The position numbers were made by a program, and so were the translations under genes. From positions 34,809 through 98,808 of the forward strand of contig JAUNDC010000006.1 in NCBI GenBank assembly GCA_030526355.1: a stretch of 64,000 bases of DNA, read 5' to 3'. This document shows, piece after piece, positions 42,970 to 49,338 of the stretch; the stretch's first letter is position 1, and each line of letters starts with the position of its first letter. A model generated the notes under the pieces. That model was not told where the DNA came from and made no database searches. It saw only the letters and a list, made by a program, of their open reading frames with translations. Source of the DNA: Bacillota bacterium. Its GTDB lineage: Bacteria > Bacillota > Clostridia > Peptostreptococcales > Anaerovoracaceae.

Positions 42970-42998
42970 ATTATCTCACTTCAGCAAGCTAAAGTCAA
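42970..42998 (-). promoter_or_regulatory. Promoter of the T-box leader
   Basis: On the minus strand TTGACT (42993-42998) and GATAAT (42970-42975) are 17 nt apart, a near-consensus sigma-A promoter. Transcription would start near 42964, just before stem I of the T-box. Confidence 0.8.
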
Positions 42999-43061
42999 GA
43001 TATTTTTGTTAAAACATACAACTTTTTTTATAATTATGTATTTTTCTTTACAAATCTATCC

Positions 43062-43090
43062 TTGCAGTTAACCACAATTCAGCATATACT
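43062..43090 (+). promoter_or_regulatory. Candidate promoter giving a leaderless mRNA
   Basis: TTGCAG (43062-43067) and TATACT (43085-43090) are 17 nt apart. The expected start point, about 7 nt past the -10, coincides with the ATG at 43097, and no Shine-Dalgarno sequence is present. Confidence 0.45.
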
Positions 43091-43096
43091 AACAGC

Positions 43097-43834
43097 ATGA
43101 ATACTGTTTATTTATCAGCAAACGCAGGAAAACCTCTTACAGATTTTCTGCGAAACAGCGGCTTCAGTCTGCAGCTGCTGACAGGTGCCGATACTCCGGT
43201 ATACACCGAAGTGTCAACCCACGCAGACATCCATATGTGCCAGCTGGGGCTCTGGGAGGAGCCTCGCCTTTTCATTGGAAATTCGAGCAAGCTCAGCAGA
43301 AATTACCCGGGAAATATCATTTATAACGCTGTCTGCACTGACAGATACTTTATCCACAATATCAGATACACAGATTCTGCGCTGCTGTCAGAAGCATCAG
43401 AATTCTCACGTACTATAATCGATGTAAATCAAGGTTATTCGCGCTGCAGCTGCCTGCCTGTAACAGACGATTCCTTTGTCACATCCGATGCCGGTATGCA
43501 AAAAGCACTTGAAACAGGCGGTGCACACGTTCTCTTTATACAAAAAAGACATATTCTCCTGCAGGGCTTTGATTACGGCTTTATCGGAGGCTGCGCCGGT
43601 CATCTTCTTATTAATAGGAAACCTACAATTGTCTTTAACGGCAATCTGTCTGCGCATCCAGATTACAAAAAAATCGCAGCCTTCATTAAAGACCGCGATA
43701 TAGATATTTTATTTTTTGACAGCTATCCACTGGAGGATATCGGAAGCATACTTACAGGTAAACCTGTCACTGCTCATCTTCCTGAAGATTACCTTCATCA
43801 GAATAAGACGAAGGAGGCTGAACCATATAAATAA
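43097..43834 (+). CDS. DUF6873-like protein (GME-fold type)
   Basis: A 245-aa soluble protein without signal peptide. It has the pattern DVNQGYSRCSCLPVTDDSFVTSD near the middle and FDYGFIGGCAGHLL later, which recall the DUF6873 family said to have the fold of guanidino-group modifying enzymes; that assignment is from memory of the motif and is moderate. No substrate can be named. The ATG at 43097 has no ribosome site and may be the first base of the mRNA. The last 68 nt overlap the convergent deacetylase gene. Confidence 0.65.
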   Translation: MNTVYLSANAGKPLTDFLRNSGFSLQLLTGADTPVYTEVSTHADIHMCQLGLWEEPRLFIGNSSKLSRNYPGNIIYNAVCTDRYFIHNIRYTDSALLSEASEFSRTIIDVNQGYSRCSCLPVTDDSFVTSDAGMQKALETGGAHVLFIQKRHILLQGFDYGFIGGCAGHLLINRKPTIVFNGNLSAHPDYKKIAAFIKDRDIDILFFDSYPLEDIGSILTGKPVTAHLPEDYLHQNKTKEAEPYK

Positions 43835-45035
43835 ACTGTTCAAGGCTCTGACCCATTGACATTCTCACCCTAGGGAGAAGCATAGGATCATCTCCGGGAT
43901 ACGCCTTACCTGCCTGGGTCGTCATGGCACACAGAAATCCTGCCTCCTCAACTTCAGCTCTGCTCATATCATTGTAATCACCATACGGATATGCGAATGC
44001 ATCCCTGCTGCCACATATTTCAATGGACTTCTGCAGATCTGCCAAGGCTTCATCATGAGACAGTGCAGTGAAAATCCCGCCATGACCAATGTGCCCTCCT
44101 CCCCTGTGCATGTTGTCCGAATGGGACTGATATGTTACATACTCACTTTCATATTCAGTGATTTTGTTTTCTCCGTCCGAAGATGTTATCATGAAGCAGG
44201 TTGCAGGCACCTTGCATTTTTCAAGCACCGGAATTCCGTACTCCAGAAAGCTTTTTGCCCCATCATCAAAGCACAGCACGATGCTCTTAGAAGGAAGCAG
44301 CCTCTTGCCGTCTACGTACTCACGTACCTCTTTCCACGTTGGATAATAATATCCCTCCTCGTTGAGCCAGTTCAGCTCTTCCTCCAGATCCTGCTGAGAT
44401 ATGTAATTGCCGAACCTGTCATAAAGATCATCCGGCGGATCATTTTCATCATATACATAATGATACATGCATATCGGAAGCCCTGCAGCATCGTATTCTG
44501 TATTTGGTTCCACATTCACCTTTCTGACAAGCTGCGTCGTATTTCCTTCACTGTCGGTCACCGTATATCTGATAATACTTTCACCAGCTTTATCAGGAGA
44601 TGCTCCTGTAACCTTGACCTTATCTGTAAGGTCGCTTCCGTCGTCATCTGATGCCGAATATCCCGGCTCCTCAAACTCTTCACCGAGCATCATTTCAATA
44701 TCCGTAGCTCCATCCAGTACAAGCTCAGGATCCATTTCCTCACTGACATTTACTGTACGCTCAACAGTAAGCGTGCCTATTTTATACTCCAGCGTATAGG
44801 TTCCCGGGACAGATGTATCGACCTCGCCATAGACCTTAACCCTGTCAGAAGCATCTCTGCCTCCAACACGTGCCTTTGTGCCTTCATCCTCATACAACGC
44901 ATTCAGTCCCACCGTTACGTTTTTTTCACCTGCAAGGGCCAGTGACAGGTCCATCGTATAATATACTGCTCCAAATAATGCTATTCCTGCAACGATAACA
45001 GCCAGTGCCACTATCGGTAATCTGTATTTTTTCAT
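43767..45035 (-). CDS. Polysaccharide deacetylase with two Ig-like domains
   Basis: A 422-aa extracellular, membrane-anchored enzyme. Residues 1-28 are a signal anchor (LPIVALAVIVAGIALFGAVYY). Two DUF5011-type Ig-like modules follow (about 35-95 and 100-178), ending TDSEGNTTQLVRKVNV. The NodB catalytic domain holds VLCFDDGAKSF (metal-binding Asp pair), SHSDNMH (His pair) and AYPYGDYND. Such enzymes remove acetyl groups from peptidoglycan or surface glycans, giving lysozyme resistance. The ATG at 45035 follows GAAGGGTG; an upstream GTG (45044) is less likely. Its 3' end overlaps the convergent gene by 68 nt. Confidence 0.9.
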   Translation of the reverse strand: MKKYRLPIVALAVIVAGIALFGAVYYTMDLSLALAGEKNVTVGLNALYEDEGTKARVGGRDASDRVKVYGEVDTSVPGTYTLEYKIGTLTVERTVNVSEEMDPELVLDGATDIEMMLGEEFEEPGYSASDDDGSDLTDKVKVTGASPDKAGESIIRYTVTDSEGNTTQLVRKVNVEPNTEYDAAGLPICMYHYVYDENDPPDDLYDRFGNYISQQDLEEELNWLNEEGYYYPTWKEVREYVDGKRLLPSKSIVLCFDDGAKSFLEYGIPVLEKCKVPATCFMITSSDGENKITEYESEYVTYQSHSDNMHRGGGHIGHGGIFTALSHDEALADLQKSIEICGSRDAFAYPYGDYNDMSRAEVEEAGFLCAMTTQAGKAYPGDDPMLLPRVRMSMGQSLEQFIYMVQPPSSYSDEGNLQEDEQ

Positions 45036-45100
45036 GACTTTCACCCTTCTTTTTCACAATCGATTATACCACAGCCTTCTTTTGTGGTAAAATACCTATT

Positions 45101-46132
45101 ATGAAAACACATGCAATAATACCCGTCTTCATACCTCACAAGGGCTGCCCGAACGATTGCGTATTCTGCAATCAGAAAGCCATCACTGCCAGAAGTGACG
45201 ATGTGACACCTGAAGATGTAAAAAGAACAATCGAAACATATCTGCCTACACTTAGAAACCGCGGACTTAAAACCATAGAAATCGCTTTTTTTGGAGGAAG
45301 CTTCACAGGAATTCCTATGGATGAGCAGTCTGCTTTTCTTGAGGTTGCAGCCGAATACAAAAGAGCCGGTCTTATTGACAAGATACATATGTCCACCAGA
45401 CCGGACTATATTGATGAAAGCATACTCGACAACCTCCTTAAATACGATGCTGATATCATCGAGCTGGGGGTACAGTCATTCGACCCTGAGGTGCTTGCCG
45501 CTTCGAACCGCGGCCATACTGTGGAGGATGTCTACAGAGCCTGCAGACTCATCAAGGAGTACGGCTTTGAGCTGGGGATACAGCTGATGATAGGACTTCC
45601 CGGGGATTCCATGCAGAAGTGCATTTTCTCTGCCCGAGAAGCCGTCAGACTGGCGCCTTCCATTGCCAGGCTTTACCCGACCATCGTGCTTAATGATACA
45701 GAGCTGTATAATATGTATAAAAACGGCAGCTATGAACCTCTGACTACAGACAGAGCAGTTGAAATAACCAAGGAAATGTACAAGATTCTCGATGATGCCG
45801 GAATAAACATAATAAGAGTGGGGCTCAAAAGCACCGACCTGATAACAGAAGGCGGAGAAATCCAGGGACATACCTATCACCCTGCTTTCAGACAGCTTGT
45901 GGAAGGACAGATAGCAAGAGAGCAGCTCGAAGAGCAGCTTGTAATACAGCTTCAGAAAGACCCCGATTGCTGCTCATTCACCTTCGCATCCAGCGGAAAT
46001 TCATTTTCCAACATGATTGGCAATGCAAAGAGAAACAGACTTTATTTTGAAAAAAAATACCCACAGCTCAAAATACGTTACAAGACTGATTCAACACTTG
46101 AAGACGGCTACTATACTGTGGTAAAATATTAA
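45101..46132 (+). CDS. Radical SAM protein, Elp3-like (COG1243)
   Basis: A 343-aa iron-sulfur enzyme. The 4Fe-4S cluster motif is GCPNDCVFCNQKAI (Cys-x3-Cys-x2-Cys, residues 16-23), followed by IEIAFFGGSFTGIP and the barrel segments ELGVQSFDPEVLAASNRGH and GIQLMIGLPGD. This matches the Elp3-related radical SAM group, but without the acetyltransferase domain of true Elp3, so a tRNA-modifying role is only a possibility. The ATG at 45101 has no Shine-Dalgarno; an extended -10 (TGGTAAAAT, 45085-45093) sits so that the mRNA would begin at or next to the ATG. Confidence 0.88.
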   Translation: MKTHAIIPVFIPHKGCPNDCVFCNQKAITARSDDVTPEDVKRTIETYLPTLRNRGLKTIEIAFFGGSFTGIPMDEQSAFLEVAAEYKRAGLIDKIHMSTRPDYIDESILDNLLKYDADIIELGVQSFDPEVLAASNRGHTVEDVYRACRLIKEYGFELGIQLMIGLPGDSMQKCIFSAREAVRLAPSIARLYPTIVLNDTELYNMYKNGSYEPLTTDRAVEITKEMYKILDDAGINIIRVGLKSTDLITEGGEIQGHTYHPAFRQLVEGQIAREQLEEQLVIQLQKDPDCCSFTFASSGNSFSNMIGNAKRNRLYFEKKYPQLKIRYKTDSTLEDGYYTVVKY

Positions 46133-46158
46133 ATTATTATAATTATCAGGAGGACAAT

Positions 46159-46422
46159 ATGCGAGCAGTTATTACGGTTATAGGAAAAGATACAGTAGGT
46201 ATTCTGGCGAAGGTAAGCACAGCGTGTGCAGAGGCTAATGCCAACGTGGCAGAGGTTACTCAGTCTGTGCTGGACGAATATTTCGCCATGATAATGCTTG
46301 TAAACATAGATAAACTCACATGCTCACTGGAGGAACTCAAAAACAGCATTAGTGACACAGTTCCAGCCATGACAGTTCATGTGATGCATGAAGATATTTT
46401 TAATTCAATGCACAGAATCTAA
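46159..46422 (+). CDS. ACT domain protein (UPF0237)
   Basis: An 87-aa protein consisting of a single ACT domain: AVITVIGKDTVGILAKVSTACAEANANVAEVTQ. ACT domains bind amino acids and act as sensors. The small UPF0237 form is found beside a PFL/UPF0210 gene in many bacteria and archaea, as here, with 18 nt between them. The ATG follows CAGGAGGAC. The partner and ligand are unknown. Confidence 0.93.
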   Translation: MRAVITVIGKDTVGILAKVSTACAEANANVAEVTQSVLDEYFAMIMLVNIDKLTCSLEELKNSISDTVPAMTVHVMHEDIFNSMHRI

Positions 46423-46440
46423 TCAGGGAGGTTTCGGACT

Positions 46441-47799
46441 ATGCTAAATATGAAAGACATCATGGAAACCATCACCATGATTCAGGAAGAACATCTTGAT
46501 ATCAGAACCATTACGATGGGCATCTCCCTGCTGGACTGCTGTGACAGCGATATCGACAAATCATGCGAGAAGGTATACAGCAAAATATACAGACTCGCCA
46601 AGGATCTGGTAAAAACCGGTGAAACTATAGAAAAAAAGTACGGTATACCTATCGTAAACAAGAGAATATCAGTGACACCTATTGCCATGCTGACCGCAGC
46701 ATCGGGCGGAGATCCTGTAAAGTATGCAAAGACACTTGATAAGGCAGCCAAGGATGTTGGAGTGAATTTTATCGGCGGATATTCCGCCCTCGTTCACAAA
46801 GGCTTTTCTGCCGGTGACAGAGAGCTTATCGAATCCATTCCCAGAGCTCTGGCCGAAACAGACTTTGTCTGCTCATCTGTAAATGTAGGTTCGACAAAAG
46901 CCGGAATCAATATGGATGCGGTTAAAATGATGGGAGAGGTTGTAAACAGAACTGCCGAGCTGACCAAGGACAGACAGTGCATCGGTGCTGCCAAGCTGGT
47001 GGTATTCTGCAATGCACCTGAGGACAATCCATTTATGGCCGGTGCATTTCATGGTGTTGGAGAGCCTGACTGTGTAATCAATGTAGGAGTTTCCGGTCCC
47101 GGAGTTGTGAGAGCTGCTCTGGCTAAAATGCCAAAGGATGCGTCTCTTGCAGAGATTGCAGATAAAATCAAGAAAACTGCTTTTAAAATCACCAGAATGG
47201 GTCAGCTTGTTGGAAGCGAGGCTTCCCAGATGCTGGGCGTACCGTTCGGAATAATTGACCTTTCACTGGCCCCTACACCTGCAGTCGGTGATTCAGTAGC
47301 ACACATACTCGAGGAAATCGGTCTCGAGCAATGTGGTACTCATGGCACAACAGCTGCACTGGCTATGCTCAATGATGCTGTAAAGAAGGGCGGCGTCATG
47401 GCATCCTCCAATGTAGGCGGCCTGTCAGGCGCGTTTATTCCTGTCTCAGAGGATGCCGGCATGATTGATGCCGCTGTCGCAGGAACTCTTACCATCGAAA
47501 AGCTGGAGGCAATGACTGCGGTATGCTCCGTAGGTCTCGATATGATTGTCCTGCCTGGCGATACACCTTCCACAACTATATCAGCCATCATCGCCGATGA
47601 GGCTGCCATAGGCATGGTAAATTCCAAGACTACAGCAGTGAGAGTCATCCCTGCCATAGGCTACAAGGAAGGAGAAATGCTGGATTTCGGAGGCCTTCTC
47701 GGCAGCGGACCTATAATGAAAATAAACGACAAATCATCAGATATCATGATTAACAGAGGCGGCAGAATCCCTGCTCCTATGCAGAGTCTGAAAAACTAA
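46441..47799 (+). CDS. PFL family protein (UPF0210/DUF711)
   Basis: A 452-aa protein of the UPF0210 family, distantly related in fold to pyruvate formate-lyase but lacking a glycyl-radical motif; the function is not known. Family stretches are [74 protein letters not shown] and the C-terminal [15 protein letters not shown]. It is preceded by AGGGAGG and coupled to the ACT-domain gene, which suggests that an amino acid controls it. Confidence 0.93.
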   Translation: MLNMKDIMETITMIQEEHLDIRTITMGISLLDCCDSDIDKSCEKVYSKIYRLAKDLVKTGETIEKKYGIPIVNKRISVTPIAMLTAASGGDPVKYAKTLDKAAKDVGVNFIGGYSALVHKGFSAGDRELIESIPRALAETDFVCSSVNVGSTKAGINMDAVKMMGEVVNRTAELTKDRQCIGAAKLVVFCNAPEDNPFMAGAFHGVGEPDCVINVGVSGPGVVRAALAKMPKDASLAEIADKIKKTAFKITRMGQLVGSEASQMLGVPFGIIDLSLAPTPAVGDSVAHILEEIGLEQCGTHGTTAALAMLNDAVKKGGVMASSNVGGLSGAFIPVSEDAGMIDAAVAGTLTIEKLEAMTAVCSVGLDMIVLPGDTPSTTISAIIADEAAIGMVNSKTTAVRVIPAIGYKEGEMLDFGGLLGSGPIMKINDKSSDIMINRGGRIPAPMQSLKN

Positions 47800-47852
47800 G
47801 AATCAGCTGATAATTAACCGTTACTATATCACTATACATCAAAAACCATCAG

Positions 47853-47881
47853 GGGCTGTCGCGTTGGCGACAGCCCTATTT
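47853..47881 (+). terminator. Terminator after the ACT-PFL pair
   Basis: A 10-bp stem GGGCTGTCGC / GCGACAGCCC with a 4-nt loop (GTTG) followed by TATTTT. It lies 54 nt past the PFL stop and may also serve the convergent Cys-rich gene, though the T-run on that side is weaker. Confidence 0.8.
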
Positions 47882-47914
47882 TAAAACATTAAATTAATTG
47901 TTCTTCACGTTTAC

Positions 47915-48163
47915 CTACCAGCAGTTATCGCAGTCACAGTCACAATCTCTGCATCTGTTCCAGCATCTGTTGGAAGTCCACGAGGTTCCACATCCGCATC
48001 CGCAGCGGTTGTTCGACCATGTTGATCTCCCGCAGCCGCAACCACATCCGCAGCCTGATCTGTTATTTCCGGAAAAAACTGCAAAAGTATCGTTGCAGCC
48101 GCAGTCATCGCTGAAGCGTATATTTAAACCGGATCTTCTGTTATGGCAATTACAATTCGACAT
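47915..48163 (-). CDS. Cys-rich small protein
   Basis: An 82-aa protein with 17 Cys, mostly in Cys-x-Cys runs (GCGCGCGCGR near residue 40, RCGCGCG, DCDCDC at the end), rich in Asn, Arg and Gly, with no hydrophobic span. It starts at 48163 after AAAGGAGAT. The composition resembles small Cys-rich proteins of spore outer layers, which cross-link through disulfides, or a metal-binding peptide; neither is proven. On the minus strand, about 50-60 nt upstream of the start, CATAGAATG resembles a sigma-K -10 box, which would fit a late mother-cell protein. It lies after pdaA in the same direction. Confidence 0.6.
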   Translation of the reverse strand: MSNCNCHNRRSGLNIRFSDDCGCNDTFAVFSGNNRSGCGCGCGCGRSTWSNNRCGCGCGTSWTSNRCWNRCRDCDCDCDNCW

Positions 48164-48253
48164 ATCTTATATCTCCTTTCTTTTGTATCATTCATATCTT
48201 TTGTATACTTCATTCTATGAAAGGAGTTCTTCGTTTGTTACATTAATGCAGGT

Positions 48254-49087
48254 TTATTTATCGGAATTATCAGCAGCCGGTGTAAGCTCTGTAAGAGACT
48301 TGAAGGTATAGCCCATATTTTCCCATTTTGTCAGGAGTTCATCCAGTATCTCCCCATTTGTCTTTGATGTACTGTGAAGCAGTACTATTGCGCCCGGGTG
48401 CACACGTGGTATCAGCTTTTCGAAGGCTTCCTGTCGTGTTGGCTGATCGGATTCATACCAGTCAACATATGCCAGACTCCAGAAAACAGTCTTGTAACCC
48501 AGTTCTTTAGCCATTTCGAGATTTGCCTCGCTGTATTTTCCCTGAGGCGGCCTGTAGTATTTGAGCATATCCTTGCCCGTAACCTTCTTGTATTCCTGCT
48601 CCAGCTTGTCAAGCTCTTTGCGAAAAGCTTCCATATTTGATATCTCTGACATGTCCGGATGGCTGAAGGTATGATTGCCAACCAGATGGCCTTCAGCTAC
48701 CATTCGTTTTACGAGCTCAGGACTTGTTTTGATATAATTGCCCACCAGAAAAAATGCCGCCTTTGCGTCATGCTTTTTGAGCACATCAAGTATACCCGCT
48801 GTATATCCGTTCTCATAGCCTGCATCAAATGTCAGATACAGTACCTTCTGTTCTGTGTCTCCCATATAATAGCCGTCATATTGTGCCAGGAAATCGGATG
48901 TGACATTTGTCACAGGAGCCTTCCCCTCCTGCTGAAAGCTCAGTCCCCAGTTCCCGTCAGCGGAAGTATCGACGGCCGGTTCTTCTGCAAGCTTCACTGC
49001 CGTGAAAATCACACACACTGCGGCGGCTGCCGCCACTGCCGCCACAACTGCCATCAAAAGTCCTTTTTTTCTTATCATAATAATCAT
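48254..49087 (-). CDS. pdaA: Polysaccharide deacetylase, PdaA type
   Basis: A 277-aa exported NodB-fold enzyme. Residues 1-33 form an anchor rich in Ala and Val after a Lys/Arg start. WGLSFQQEG and the catalytic LYLTFDAGYENGYTAGIL, GNHTFSHPDMS and YYRPPQGKYS are those of the PdaA (delta-lactam de-N-acetylase) group, in which TFDAGYENG replaces the usual TFDDG. PdaA deacetylates muramic acid residues on the way to muramic-delta-lactam in spore cortex and is forespore-expressed (sigma-G) in B. subtilis. The ATG at 49087 abuts the T-run of the copA terminator. An alternative ATG at residue 12 has a better site (AAAGGA) but would lose the basic start of the signal. Confidence 0.85.
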   Translation of the reverse strand: MIIMIRKKGLLMAVVAAVAAAAAVCVIFTAVKLAEEPAVDTSADGNWGLSFQQEGKAPVTNVTSDFLAQYDGYYMGDTEQKVLYLTFDAGYENGYTAGILDVLKKHDAKAAFFLVGNYIKTSPELVKRMVAEGHLVGNHTFSHPDMSEISNMEAFRKELDKLEQEYKKVTGKDMLKYYRPPQGKYSEANLEMAKELGYKTVFWSLAYVDWYESDQPTRQEAFEKLIPRVHPGAIVLLHSTSKTNGEILDELLTKWENMGYTFKSLTELTPAADNSDK

Positions 49088-49128
49088 AAAAAATCACCAC
49101 CCCAGATAATTTATTCGGGGCGGTGATT
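49088..49128 (-). terminator. Terminator of copA overlapping its stop and the pdaA ribosome site
   Basis: On the minus strand AATCACCGCCCC (49117-49128) pairs with GGGGTGGTGATT (49092-49103), one mismatch, followed by a six-T run (T-tract 49088-49093) that abuts the pdaA ATG. The 5' arm lies in the last codons of copA and the 3' arm contains GGTGGTG, the only Shine-Dalgarno-like sequence before pdaA. Confidence 0.7.
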
Positions 49129-49338
49129 ATTTATTACATCTGTTACCTTGTAATCTTGATCCTCTACGGTTTTTATGAGCACCTCATCAGGCACTTCATC
49201 AGTCATGCTTACTACTGCCGTACCTGCTTCATGACTTACCTCCGCACCTTCAACGCCTGGGATTGCTTCCAGACATTTTTTAACTCTGGCTTCACAGTGC
49301 ATACACATCATTCCTTCAATATTCATGGTTTTCTTCAT
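49111..49338 (-). CDS. Candidate CopZ-like chaperone from an internal start within copA
   Basis: In frame with the C terminus of copA, the ATG at 49338 is preceded by GGAGG eight nt upstream. Translation from here gives a 75-aa protein made of one HMA domain (MKKTMNIEGMMCMHCEARVK), the size and shape of a CopZ copper chaperone. The good ribosome site inside a coding region suggests either separate synthesis of CopZ or a former copA-copZ pair whose stop codon was lost. The domain itself is certain; separate translation is inferred. Confidence 0.55.
   Translation of the reverse strand: MKKTMNIEGMMCMHCEARVKKCLEAIPGVEGAEVSHEAGTAVVSMTDEVPDEVLIKTVEDQDYKVTDVINNHRPE

Noticed and set aside
46441..47799. 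Reading the PFL-family protein as a pyruvate formate-lyase
   Set aside because: There is no glycyl-radical motif or active-site Cys pair, and the sequence fits UPF0210/DUF711, which pairs with UPF0237 ACT proteins.
47898..48311. Plus-strand 137-aa frame rich in Ser, Gln and Pro
   Set aside because: It is the complement of the Cys-rich gene, whose minus-strand start has a strong AAAGGAG; the plus frame has none and also covers the end of pdaA.
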